NCBI GenBank assembly: GCA_964035545.1
Contig: OZ037767.1
Location: forward strand, 10,160,207 to 10,220,206
DNA length: 60,000 bases
Direction of reading: 5' to 3'
Origin: Bugula neritina
Lineage: Eukaryota > Bryozoa > Gymnolaemata > Cheilostomatida > Bugulidae
Shown here: positions 11,701 through 22,854 of the stretch, in pieces
How positions within the stretch are numbered: the first letter of the stretch is position 1
Layout: each line of letters begins with the position of its first letter
Translations under genes and position numbers: made by a program
The notes under the pieces: model-generated
What the model saw: the letters and a program-made list of their open reading frames with translations, nothing else
Database searches by the model: none
Told to the model about the DNA's origin: nothing

Positions 11701-14700
11701 TTATATACAGTACATGTTTGATGATATATTATATACAGTACATGTCTGATGATATACAATACACAGTACATGTCTGATGATATATTATATACAGTACATT
11801 TCTGATGGTATATGGTATACAGTACATGTCTGATGGTATATAATACACAGTACATGTTTGATGGTATATAATACACAGTACATGTCTGATGGTATATAAT
11901 ATACAGTACATGCCTGATGATATATTATATACAGTACACGTCTGATGATATATTATATACAGTACATGTTTGATGATATATTATATACAGTACATGTCTG
12001 ATGATATATAATATACAGTACATGTCTGATGATACATTATATACAGTACATGTTTGATGATATATTATATACAGTACATGTCTGATGATATACAATACAC
12101 AGTACATGTCTGATGATATATTATATACAGTACATGTCTGATGGTATGTAATACACAGTACATGTCTGATGGTTTATACTATACAGCACATGTCTGATGA
12201 TATATAATAAACTTGTGTGCAAATAAAATATTAACAACTTACCATGCAGGTGGAGGTATGTCAAAGATGAAGCAGGAAACATACAGACTGATGAATTTGG
12301 TGAGAAGATGAGAGAAAGCAATGCCAGAATGATAAAATGGTCAGATGGATCCCTTTCTCTCCAAGTCGGCTCAGAAATGTTTGATGTGTCTTCTATGCCG
12401 ATAAAAGACCATAGTCACTTGTACATCCGTCAGGGTACAGGTTTACAGGGACAGGCTGTGTTTGAAAACAAGTTGACATTTAGGTGAGTTCTATGATAGT
12501 AATTATATCTTGATATATCTTATTATAGTTAGTGATGGTCCTGTTGCAAATGGTTTATAATATTGTTATCCATGTTTACATATACGCTGAGGTGAAATTC
12601 AGTCAAATCATAGTAAAACTTTTGCAGATTTTTTCTGTTCTCTTTATGTCTTTTGGTATCGTGCTAATGGCTAATCCTTGTACCCATTCCTTCAACTGTG
12701 AAGTTATAAAGTTTAAAGCTTGATTTACTTAGCGAGTCATTTTGGTAAAGAAGCTTCAAGGAAAGTTAAAATAAGCCACATCACAATGACGTTTTATATA
12801 GATTTTTAAAGTTTAAGTAAAAAAGTGTAATACTGTTGATCAAGTAATACTGTTTATATATTCAGTTGTACTGCATATTATGTAATGTGTAATAATGTGT
12901 TATATAATATGTAATACTGCAGATTATGTAATGTGTAGTGCATAAAAAAGAGCAATAATATGTATTTTGTAACACTTGCAGACCTCACTCTACAGACTCA
13001 TCCACTCACAAAAAACTGTCCATGTCTTTAGCTGACAGATCTGCAAAGTCAGCAAAGACCAAAGTACTTCCAGCTGCAGGTAGAGATTAACTATTTCAAA
13101 TTAATCAAAATGTAGTTGTTGTGACACTTTTCGGTAGTCTGTTCCACATGCATGCATGCATCTGTGAGTACAAGTTGTATCATTAGAAGATAGTGCAAAG
13201 TATACACTTACACTGTTTGTATATTCAGGTGCTGACCCAGAACTTTCTAAGACTAAAAACATCAAGAAGGAAGAGGAGAGACTGAAGGCATCAATTCGCA
13301 GAGAAAATCAACAGAGACGGACACGAGAAAGGGCATATAACCGGAGCAGCCTAGACACCAGCTTCCTTGAAGATGAGATGGATGTGAGTTTGGCAGCTAT
13401 AAAGAATAAGTTCAAGGTTAGACGAAAAAACTTTGATTTGGTGTCCTAAATGTTAAGGTCAACTAATACCTCATCCAACTTATTTTCATTATAGTAATTA
13501 GTTGCCATAATGTGTATACATTTGGTAGCCTATCTTAATTATGTTGAAGTCATTACCACTTTCTGCTCATTGGTTATGTAGTTTTTCACTCAGTTGACTT
13601 AGTTGAAAAGATTATAAAGATTTCTGTGAGAGTTATAGAGTTTGAGAAAATAAGCAGTTTTTATGCAAATTGAATTAATTAGAATCAATCAAAGAAGAGC
13701 TATATTATATTATGTGTAATCGCTGTGGTATTACTGAGTATATATAGAATTTTATTTGATTATCAATACTTTGAAATATGTCAACACAACAGAAGCACAA
13801 GCCGTTTTGATATACCATTGCTGTCTAAAATCTTCGTTTTCTATATTCTCAGAAACTCCTTATTAACCTCTCGTGTGAAGATTCACTAATTTACTGTCTT
13901 GTGCTGAAGCTTGTTGTTTTAGAATCGTGGTTACTGTCTATACCTTCCTCAGAGTGTTGTGTGCTTGGGTATCTCCATCTGCACTTTGTTGATTTAATAC
14001 TCAATTCTGTATTAGAAATTGAATAATGCCAAAGAAAGTAATTCGGAGTTGTCTGATTCCGCCGATGAAGAAGATTGGAGGAGAAAGAGGCTACAAAAGG
14101 CAAAAAGACTCTCAGACTCAGATGATAATAACAGCAATGCGGAACAGGTTCTTTACTACTACTGCTACTGCTGCTGTTACTACTGCTAGTGCTACTAATG
14201 CTACTAGTGTTATCACTGCTACTAGTGCTACGGCTACTGCTTCTATTGCTGCTATCACTAGTCGCTATCGCTTCTAACTGCTACTACTAATACTGCTACT
14301 ACTATTACTGATACTATTAATACTGCTACCACTATTACTGATACTACTCTTATTGCTACTGCTATTACTGCTACTACTAATACTGCTACTACTAATACTG
14401 CTACTACTATTACTGCTACTACTGCCACCACTGCTACTACCGCTATCGCCGCTATCACCGCTACGACCGCTACCGCCGCCACCACTTCCACCACTGGCAC
14501 CACTGGCACCACTGCCACCACTGGCACCACTGCCACCACTGCTACCGTTTGTGATGCTATTATCATCATGTTTGAGCTATTATTACTGGTGTGTAGGCTG
14601 CTAGCTCTAAGCATGTCAAGAAATACCCTATATGTACAAATACAAAAATTACGTAATCTTTCATACGAATAGTTCTGCGATTTGAATTGCAGGGCGCAGG

Positions 14701-14761
14701 TGGTGAAATGGCGGCAAGTGATGAAATGGCGGAGCAACCAGAAGTTACACAGTTAGTTTAA
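8777..14761 (+). CDS. N-terminally truncated LEO1-like protein, copy 2 (7 exons, 324 aa)
   Basis: Exons: 8777-8800, 11127-11356, 12250-12483, 12982-13079, 13229-13416, 14016-14147, 14693-14761 (TAA). All splice sites are GT-AG and phases close. It carries the LEO1 core: [61 protein letters not shown], then [28 protein letters not shown] and a C-terminal [16 protein letters not shown] acidic segment. The first exon (MCTKGSQI) matches copy 1 and is unrelated to the N-terminus of full LEO1. The last exon encodes [22 protein letters not shown], unlike the basic KKKSR tail of the full-length gene, so both ends are new. Intron 1 (2.3 kb) contains the Tc1 element, intron 2 an 840-bp minisatellite and intron 6 a trinucleotide array. 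The last-exon assignment is the least certain part; without it the frame would stop inside the trinucleotide repeat. It is closer to full LEO1 than copy 1 is, so a functional protein is plausible. Confidence 0.82.
8993..10779 (-). mobile_element. Tc1/mariner-family DNA transposon, decayed (1,787 bp)
   Basis: Perfect 27-bp terminal inverted repeats beginning CAGTGCTGTGAAAAAG lie at 8993-9019 and 10753-10779. They are flanked on both sides by TA, the target duplication of this superfamily. The transposase relic is on the minus strand, antisense to the LEO1-like gene whose first intron it occupies. (AT)n tracts abut both ends. Confidence 0.95.
9344..10381 (-). pseudogene. Tc1-like transposase relic
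   Basis: Read from 10381 downward. The first frame (10381-10124) starts with [12 protein letters not shown] and an N-terminal helix-turn-helix ([21 protein letters not shown]) that would bind the inverted repeats. A second frame (10182-9952) follows in another register. FSDESIFNV near 9912-9940 carries the first catalytic Asp. The last frame (9619-9344) has [12 protein letters not shown] with the second Asp, but the third acidic residue of the triad, normally Glu in the NPIE motif, reads Lys (NPIKKLW). Frameshifts and the lost catalytic residue mean it makes no active enzyme. Confidence 0.92.
11370..12210. repeat. 28-bp minisatellite in intron 2 of LEO1-like copy 2
   Basis: About 30 tandem units of ACAGTACATGTCTGATGATA plus an AT-rich octamer, 28 bp each with small variants. 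The array fills the intron between the ENTIR and WRY exons. The same unit occurs at the matching intron of full LEO1 (28418-28860, about 16 units) and as one or two degenerate units in copy 1 (5275-5335). Long minus-strand open frames here are by-products of the repeat. Confidence 0.93.
14148..14565. repeat. Trinucleotide array (ACT/GCT/ACC) in intron 6 of LEO1-like copy 2
   Basis: About 400 bp of imperfect ACT, GCT and later ACC/GCC triplets, starting directly after the exon donor. The matching intron of full LEO1 carries the complementary AGT/AGC array (26090-26465), and copy 1 has a short version (7372-7425). The long frames across it on both strands are low-complexity by-products. Confidence 0.9.
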
Positions 14762-17670
14762 GGTCATTACTTTCCAGATTCAAGCACTGCTTTATGTTAT
14801 ATATAAACGGTTTCCAGGGGATAGCTCGAACAGTTTTTGTCTCACATTAACAAATTTTACATGAAAAGATAGCTCTTGCATTCCTCTTTCATATACTTTT
14901 TTAATTTTTCAATAAAAAATTTTCTGAGAAAGTTGTTGCATAATAAGTAAAATTTTACACCCTCCATGTTCCACTGCTGTAGCACAGGGGATTCATTTTA
15001 TAAAGTCTAAAAGTTAAACTTGACATTCCTTGATATGTTTTCTCTAATATACTTTCTTTGTTTTTTGAAATTCTGTTTATGCTCTTCACAATTTGGTAAA
15101 AACATACACCATTTTGCAAGTTTCACTGCAATTTTCTAAATTCTTCATATGGTGGTTCTAGCTACGCTCCTGTGACTAATTATAACATTCCTAGTACGTT
15201 TGCCGCTCTGCGCTATCACAATAACATATAGCACCCTCTCGCACAAATTGGCAATCTATTGGATTTCTGCCAATATAATGTTCCCTGTTTTACATTAGCG
15301 CTTAGCTGAATCATCTCACTATGTTACAATAATATTATATTGAAAATGCCTCAGCACAACATAATTCTTTGTTTGTTTGGCAGAGTTAATTTCAGCTAAA
15401 TCACTTCACTTTGCAGTCTTGTCAGCAGGTGTACTTTCAGTTTCTCTAATTCGCATATGATTATTTTAAGTACATTGTATTCTATAAGATCAATTTAAGG
15501 TTTAATCCAGTGTTCAGTATCTAATTATTATGCATGTATGTTGTCTTACTGTTGAACAAAAGTTGAAAAAAAACTTTACAATTATAGCCATATTTATTAT
15601 ACATGCGTAGGATTTGCATAAGTTGATAAAAAAAATTGCAACAAAACAGGGTTGAACCATGACCAACCAACTCCTCGCTGACGCCTCTAACCACTGGACC
15701 ACACAGTCATCGATATTACAAACGCGCACTATATGAGTAACTATGATTACATGGATATTTCGCGCGCAAATGGGTTATAATTATTAGGCTGTCAATTGAT
15801 GCTGATAGCAGTCAACTGTTGCAATAGTCTCAGGTTACTAGCAAAGCTAATGGTTTTGAACAAATAACCCAAAAGTTTAAAAAATAAGTAGCTTGCGTAA
15901 TGCTAGCTACAAAAACAGGTCTGAAAATAGACTGGTAAAGCAAGCTCTTATTGTAGAGTTTGCAGATGTGCTCTAAAATAAAACTTAAACTGTATGCTAT
16001 TACATAAGTATTTGTATGCGAGAGATAAATGGACATTACTGAGTTCCTGGAAAACAACATACTTGAAGTTAACTTTGACAATGGTGTGTTATTTTCATCA
16101 TACACTAGCACAGATAGGGCCTATAGCATAAATCTCTAATCATATGAATCTTTATGAAGCCCACAGCTCATGTAAGGGTGGCAAATGTAATTTGAAACTA
16201 AAAATTGTGTTGCTGCATTGTGTCTAAGGTATATTAGAGAGCAGAATTTGGTTTTACTAGCCTACCCCAACGGCATTCTACAATGCAGCTTATATGCTGG
16301 CAGTTGTAATAAGTACTGTCAATAGCAAGGTTACTATCACTGCTAGCTCTGTGCAGTATGTAACCTCTTGAATAATTGCGCCAATTTTAAACTCTTGGAA
16401 GTTGGCCAAGTTATCATATCGCAGCCAGCCACCGGAGACAAAGCATCAGAGCTATTCATATAATATTATACTGATGCACTTGGTAGCAGAGTGGCTAATC
16501 TAATATAGTTCATAGTTCAACACCCTTTACTTTGGGAATACAGCCTCTTTTTTTAGGTTTACCTTACAAAGCATGAACATATCTAAACTGATATTCTGAT
16601 AATTTAGAGGTACATTTTGAAAACTAGGTTAATTGCACTTGTTTGCACAACAACAATAATAAAATAGATATTATGCAGTATAATAAAAACACACATAATA
16701 CTATATAATATATTATAATGATAATAATATAATATTATAAGTACCATTACTGCATTTTATAAATCACATGGTTGCCAAAAAAATGTATCACAAATTTTGT
16801 AATTATACATCAAAAATAAAACTATAGCTAGGCAGCAGGTTAGAATAGAGTAAATTTTTAAAACATGAAATCATGATTTGACTATATTGTTTTATTTAGG
16901 CTAACCAACCTAGGAATACAAGATTGGGTTTTAGCTGACAGTTTATAACATTTAGCTTTTGAGCCAGCAGCACTGGCACTTGTGAAGTATAGGCAAAGTT
17001 AGTGAAGCGAGACTAACTAGCACTCAAATACAAGGCATATTGAGACGCAATAACAAGTCAGGAGCGTATAAATTGAAAAGAATGTGGAAGGGGGACTATG
17101 TTTTTCAACAAGCTATAACTTAAACATGAATTGGTTTTTGAAAAAAATAAAAAAGTATATTGGAGAACATAAGTTTCTTTATCTTTTCATATTTTTTTTG
17201 TTCCTGTGACATTCAACCTGTTCGAGCTATCAGTGGAACATTGTTCATATAGAACATAAAGCACCTGGCAAAGAGCCAGAAAATGAAAAGTGTGACCTTA
17301 AACTAACTGTGTATGCCTGGAAGTGATAGTGAAGTAGTAGATGTCTAATTCTATGTTCAGAGATGCGAATGTATTGAGGGAGCAAATTCCCCTTGCGTCG
17401 AATTTCGCTAAACTACACCTGCACAGCTTCTTACATATAATAATATTATGATGACAGAAGTAAAAATAGCTTTTCAATAATTGTTATATTATACACATAA
17501 AAAACTTTTGAAGGCATTTTTGTTATTTAGAAGTTTTCTTCTCACTATGTTCACAATTATATTAGTCAATAAATACCTTAAGTTTATATAATTATCATCT
17601 CTTTAAATAACTATTACCACACATGCATATGATTCAATACTGCTATTGCTGCAATGTCAAGTACAAACCC
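14762..17670. other. Intergenic stretch between copy 2 and the palindromic element
   Basis: No gene recognised apart from the SINE-like segment at 15620-15715. The sequence is AT-rich, with a polymorphic-looking TAATAATATTATA patch near 16675-16745. Confidence 0.5.
15620..15715 (-). repeat. tRNA-derived SINE-like element
   Basis: On the minus strand, an A box (TGGTCCAGTGGTTAGAGG) and a B box (GGTTCAACCC) lie at tRNA spacing, followed by a T/A-rich tail (TTTTTTTTATCAAC). The cloverleaf is only partly kept, which fits a tRNA-headed SINE better than a working tRNA gene. Confidence 0.65.
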
Positions 17671-17677
17671 TTATAGT

Positions 17678-18857
17678 GGGGGTGCCAACATGCAAAAATG
17701 GGCGGGTGGAGCACATCAATACTAACCTTTGTTGCTATATATCACTGCAAAGCTAACATTCTACTGATCTCAGATCTGCAAGTACCTTTTTTGTATCTGG
17801 GGGGGGGGGTTCTCTCGTGAGAGGGGTGGATATACAGGGGTTCAGCATTTTTCAAGGGGGGACTATGGAACTCTAAATATTTAATTTTCTGAGTAGTTTA
17901 AGTTTGACATTAAAAATATTTTCAAGGAATGTTGTACACATATGAAACTTTCTCTAACAAAAGTTTTGACCAAAAATAAAAAAGTGGGCGGAGCCTATAA
18001 TATGACAAACTACTTTTTTGCATATACCGGATATTCTCTAAACTGCTACTTTTCTGTTCTAGCATTTAGAATGTTGATTTTTAGTATGAAAACACTCTAT
18101 TGTGTTCTAATAATGCTCTCCAGTTTTCATTACATTCTGAACTATATAACTTCTTTCCCAACCATGACAAATAAAAAACATAAAACGGGAGTTATCTCCT
18201 CCGTTATAAATTATTGCATTTCTACCCAATAATATTGCTCTTTGCTGATAGGAACAACATCAGCATGATAAAAATGTATTCTTAGTGTATTTATATTAGC
18301 TTATTGACTTATTTTGAATAACTGATTACAATCAATACTATTAATATTCAATATTTACTGTATAAATTGAGTGTCAGCAATAATTAACAGACCACTAATA
18401 TTCCATTTTTTATCCATAAGGATAGTAACATAAAATATGGTTCATAAAAAAGTAATATTATGATTTCAGCATCACAAGCAATTACTATGCTCTTTTATAT
18501 CAGATATTGGTAGACATTTTAATTGTATTTATTTATAAATAAGATGGTATTTAAATTTTAATTTACAATAGATCAAGCTTTATTACAAAGTTTTGTTATC
18601 TCTAGCGTTTATATACCAAATTAAATATATTATAATTCTTCATCAGAACTGTGTTTGTTGCCATCATCATCATAATCAGGCTCTTTGTTTGAAAAAGAAG
18701 ACTGGCCACTTTTGTTGTTGCAATCGAAACATTCACATAAACCACAGCATTTCATCATCAGGCGCTTGCATTTGCATGCTTTACTCTTGCAGCCTGCTTT
18801 TTTGTATTTACATGCTGTTAAAATCACATCTGCATTGCTCTCAAAATCATATTTTAT
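17678..18857 (+). repeat. Left arm of the palindromic element
   Basis: Inverted copy of 21663-22852. Reading along both arms I found only two differences, both in homopolymer length: 11 G here against 20 C in the right arm (near 17799/22712), and six T against seven A (near 18409/22113). The arm includes the last ~76 codons of the nuclease-like gene at its inner end and a 96-codon chance frame (17942-18232) that is repeated identically in the other arm. Confidence 0.95.
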
Positions 18858-21662
18858 TGGAGTCAAGCTAATATCCCAACCATGGTCAAAAATTGGCTGA
18901 TGAAGTAAAATAGGTGTTAAAGCAAATTGCCAAAGTGTAACTTGATAGTTGGCTCGTTTCACGTGATATTCTAGGGAATTCCTGCTAGGTGGTAGCTGTG
19001 CTTCACTGGAGACATTTTTTAAAGCCAATATTTTATATCTTCCTTCAGTGATATCATCATAGGCACCGTATAGGTTGGAGACAAACCGTTCACACTCTAA
19101 GTATGTTTCATCTGATAATGGGGACCAATCATCAGAACCTAAAGACAGATTATAGCGTCCCTTTTCAAGTACCTCCAAAGCACGCTTTTTAGATATTCGG
19201 AAGATAGAACTTACTGAGTCCCAACCTGTAAGTGCATGGAGTGATAACAGATTCTTGAGAACTTTTTGTGGAATTTTTTTGGCTAATTCAGAAAAAGATA
19301 TACATCTTCTGTGACTCCATATTCCAATAAAGATTACTACATCTTTATTAGCCTGCTCAGTTAAAACATTACTAAGATGATGTTAAGCGCAATAATAGCA
19401 ACATCGGTATCTACTGATCTTATTACTACCAAATCGTAATCACTCAGTGCATCAGCTGCGTGAAGGATTAATCTCGTGTCTGCTTCATCATGATTGGATT
19501 TCAATTTGTTACAATTGTAACGATAATGGTTTTGCAGAACACAGACTTCTTTGGCGCTACACACTAAAAATGTACCAGCTGGAATTTTCTCAATATGTCT
19601 ACTTCACACCTTCACTATGTAATCTACCAACTCATTTTTGTTGTGAATATTGCTCAGAAAAGCACTCCAGTTTTTGGGAACAGGCACGTTGTCATGAATA
19701 ATGGAAATAGAGCACATCTGTTGGGCACCCCGTCTAATACCCTCTTGTGCTTTAATTGATGTTTCAGAATACACGTCAAACACTACATCAACCCTTGTAT
19801 ATCCTTTGCCACATTCAAGAAATACTTCCAACATCTTCAGAGCGTAGTTATAAAAAGTGCCTGATGTTTTTGTCGAGTGAAGTATGCACATACCGTCAAT
19901 AATGACCGATTTGTTGGTGGACAGTTGACTATCATCATTGGAGACCCTGTTTCCAAGATATTTCTGTTCCAAAATATGCATTAGTTGCGATTTGCATATT
20001 TTTCTCATCTGTCCGTTTTCAGTAAATAGAGCAAGAGGAATGGGACCAATTTCTTTCTCTAGAACTGTATGCAAATCTACTTCTCGGCTTTTGGCGCTTA
20101 TGAGAAGTTTAGCAAATGATATTTTAGGAACATTTGGTTTAATGGCCGGTTGAAGTGGTTTAGCCACAAAGTCAAAGGAAGGAATTTTAAGCCAGTGAAT
20201 AGCAGTGTAAAATGGTTTTATTGCATTCAAAAGTCTATCTTGAATAAACTTTTGAGCCGTGTCTGCTCCCTGAGCCGGAGCGGTCACTATTGACAAGGAG
20301 GTCTCAGCATCGGGACTTACTCCAGTAGCAATATTAATAAGTTCAGTTGAATTATTGCTAAACAACTTAACATCAAACTGCTGTAATGTAAAAAAATTGC
20401 TTGTATATCAATCTCATCCTTCATAGTTGTAATGATTGTCTTCCTTGTGTAGTGTTGATGACTGTGAGGTTATTTGGCAAAAATCCTTTTGCAAAGAAAG
20501 CAGTTGGGCTCTGATATGACTAGTTAAGAACCATTTTGTCCGAGCTTCTTCGTGGTTGCTAATACCAATAATACCTCCAGATGTTTTACTGTCTCGGTTC
20601 AAAGTTTGCTGCAAGACCTGATCTGGAGCCATACCTGCAAATTTTTTTCCTGTCCTTTTTTTTACGGTGAATGAACCCTTTGCAAACATTCCATAAACTT
20701 CTGGAGCAGATTCAGGCAAATTTAGCATATCAATAAGGTATATAGGCAGCCACCTTGAGTAGTTTGTGCCATCATACGCAAAAAATACTGGTAGCATTGC
20801 CTGCATACTGTCCAAATATAATTGCCAGTTGCCACTATGCTCAGCTCGAATAAATCCCAACATGGCTTCTACTGCATGAAGGTAAGAATTCCAGAACATT
20901 GAAAGGTTAGATTTTAATTTAGTATCAGAATCAAACTTTTTTATAGCAGTAGCAACTTTATCTGCGACAGTGGTCCATTCACGTAAGTTATCACCAATAG
21001 AAATATTATGATAATCTAATGGGTCAAACTGATCATTTTCTTGAAGCCATTCCGAAAGAGATTTTAGTTTCTGCCTTGATATTGCCTCATACAAAATCTT
21101 GTGTGCCCGTACACCTCTGTTATTATGCTTACCACATAGCACCTGTTTCACTGTAACTTCAGAATAAATATCCCTGTGCACAAAAACTTGGGCGAAGCCG
21201 CTTGATTTTACCATTTTGTCAAGTGCCGCCATGTAATTCATCAAGATATGAAAACCGCCCATTCGAATTATTGCGTTTGAAAATTCAGTTGGTTTGTTCC
21301 ATTGAATCTCTTTGGCAATCTTGTAGATAGCTTGGTCAAATGTAATTATTGAATGTTTCTGATTTAAAACTTCCATAGTTTTCTTTAGCTGCAGAAGAAT
21401 TGTATAAATTGTTGATGGATCTGTTGATGGTGCATTAATAATTGGAAAATATCCAATGACTGATCTTTTATTATCTTCTGTGGCAACCAAATTTCTTACA
21501 TTAAAGCTACTCCAGCTGGGGCAGTTATGTGTAGAAGGATTTATATCCAATTGAAATAGTTTGATTGGGGCAAGTCTTGCCAATAGCCATGCTGTATTTA
21601 GATTACATGAATCCTCAAGTGACTTTTTCATATTCAGCAATGTCTCTTGACTAAGTTTTGTG
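18630..21662 (-). pseudogene. Decayed transposon protein with XPG/FEN-like nuclease motifs and Cys-rich C-terminus
   Basis: Read from 21662 downward, one frame runs almost throughout. It is interrupted by stops at 20414-20416 (and a second just after) and 19604-19606, and by a frameshift near 19380. The N-terminal part contains ITFDQAIYKIAKEIQWNKP and IRMGGFHILMNYM. The middle part looks like an XPG/FEN nuclease: VIIDGMCIL (Asp near 19896), VDVVFDVYSETSIKAQE (Asp near 19776), HDEADTRLILHAADAL (acids near 19488) and VIRSVDTDVAI (two Asp near 19410). Then comes a helix-hairpin-helix-like LHALTGWDSVSSIFRISKKR near 19240, laid out like the LLGxDY...GIGPKRA segment of FEN1. The C-terminus is Cys-rich (CKYKKAGCKSKACKCKR, then CCGLCECFDC). 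The real protein would start further upstream; its 5' end is lost at the arm junction. The nuclease reading is my inference from motif order; introns could explain some breaks. Confidence 0.72.
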
Positions 21663-22852
21663 ATAAAATATGATTTTGAGAGCAATGCAGATGTGATTTT
21701 AACAGCATGTAAATACAAAAAAGCAGGCTGCAAGAGTAAAGCATGCAAATGCAAGCGCCTGATGATGAAATGCTGTGGTTTATGTGAATGTTTCGATTGC
21801 AACAACAAAAGTGGCCAGTCTTCTTTTTCAAACAAAGAGCCTGATTATGATGATGATGGCAACAAACACAGTTCTGATGAAGAATTATAATATATTTAAT
21901 TTGGTATATAAACGCTAGAGATAACAAAACTTTGTAATAAAGCTTGATCTATTGTAAATTAAAATTTAAATACCATCTTATTTATAAATAAATACAATTA
22001 AAATGTCTACCAATATCTGATATAAAAGAGCATAGTAATTGCTTGTGATGCTGAAATCATAATATTACTTTTTTATGAACCATATTTTATGTTACTATCC
22101 TTATGGATAAAAAAATGGAATATTAGTGGTCTGTTAATTATTGCTGACACTCAATTTATACAGTAAATATTGAATATTAATAGTATTGATTGTAATCAGT
22201 TATTCAAAATAAGTCAATAAGCTAATATAAATACACTAAGAATACATTTTTATCATGCTGATGTTGTTCCTATCAGCAAAGAGCAATATTATTGGGTAGA
22301 AATGCAATAATTTATAACGGAGGAGATAACTCCCGTTTTATGTTTTTTATTTGTCATGGTTGGGAAAGAAGTTATATAGTTCAGAATGTAATGAAAACTG
22401 GAGAGCATTATTAGAACACAATAGAGTGTTTTCATACTAAAAATCAACATTCTAAATGCTAGAACAGAAAAGTAGCAGTTTAGAGAATATCCGGTATATG
22501 CAAAAAAGTAGTTTGTCATATTATAGGCTCCGCCCACTTTTTTATTTTTGGTCAAAACTTTTGTTAGAGAAAGTTTCATATGTGTACAACATTCCTTGAA
22601 AATATTTTTAATGTCAAACTTAAACTACTCAGAAAATTAAATATTTAGAGTTCCATAGTCCCCCCTTGAAAAATGCTGAACCCCTGTATATCCACCCCTC
22701 TCACGAGAGAACCCCCCCCCCCCCCCCCCCCAGATACAAAAAAGGTACTTGCAGATCTGAGATCAGTAGAATGTTAGCTTTGCAGTGATATATAGCAACA
22801 AAGGTTAGTATTGATGTGCTCCACCCGCCCATTTTTGCATGTTGGCACCCCC
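21663..22852 (-). repeat. Right arm of the palindromic element
   Basis: Inverted copy of 17678-18857. At its inner end, 21663-21890 encodes, on the plus strand, the same Cys-rich C-terminal tail (KYDFESNADVILTACKYKK and onward) that the minus-strand gene has at the left arm. The body gene begins abruptly at the arm junction, so its 5' part is missing and replaced by this inverted 3' copy. Confidence 0.95.
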
Positions 22853-22854
22853 TA

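Larger units (their letters stand above)
7925..14150 (+). repeat. Tandem segmental duplication, unit B (LEO1-like copy 2)
   Basis: Partner of unit A (4085-7440), with the same order of conserved upstream frame (7974-8063), start-codon exon and downstream exons. Similar flanks on either side of the Tc1 insertion (GTGCTCCCCT before it, GGCATGCTATTTCT after it, both also present in copy 1 at 4878-4955) show that the transposon arrived after the duplication. Confidence 0.85.
17674..22854. mobile_element. Palindromic DNA transposon with ~1.18-kb inverted arms (AcademX-like?)
   Basis: The element is framed by GGGGGTGCCAACATGC at the left and its reverse complement at the right. Long arms (17678-18857 and 21663-22852) enclose a 2.8-kb body with a decayed minus-strand gene. 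A possible 3-bp target duplication, TTA, lies at 17671-17673 and 22855-22857, weak on its own. The encoded protein has XPG/FEN-nuclease-like motifs and a Cys-rich tail. From memory, the AcademX transposons of Repbase carry an XPG nuclease and make 3-4-bp duplications, so I suggest that relationship as inference. The right arm contains an inverted copy of the gene's own 3' coding end, so the present structure is probably a rearranged, non-autonomous derivative. Confidence 0.8.

Noticed and set aside
11589-12321. Several frames reading [18 protein letters not shown] repeats
   Set aside because: Produced by the 28-bp minisatellite cycling through reading frames.
14258-14737. 159-codon minus-strand frame rich in V and A
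   Set aside because: It follows the trinucleotide array in LEO1-like copy 2; its composition is dictated by the repeat.
16470-16535. Weak tRNA-like segment (TTGGTAGCAGAGTGGCTAA, then AGTTCAACACC)
   Set aside because: A-box-like and B-box-like words are present, but the B box is imperfect and no cloverleaf forms.
17270-17350. Possible relic of the ancestral LEO1 last exon downstream of copy 2 (CTGGAAGTGATAGTGAAG)
   Set aside because: Only about 13 bases match the full LEO1 end, and the upstream frame is broken; too short to claim.
17942-18232. 96-codon frame present in both palindrome arms
   Set aside because: Being identical in both arms only reflects arm identity; the composition is Ile/Tyr/Lys-rich and has no motif.
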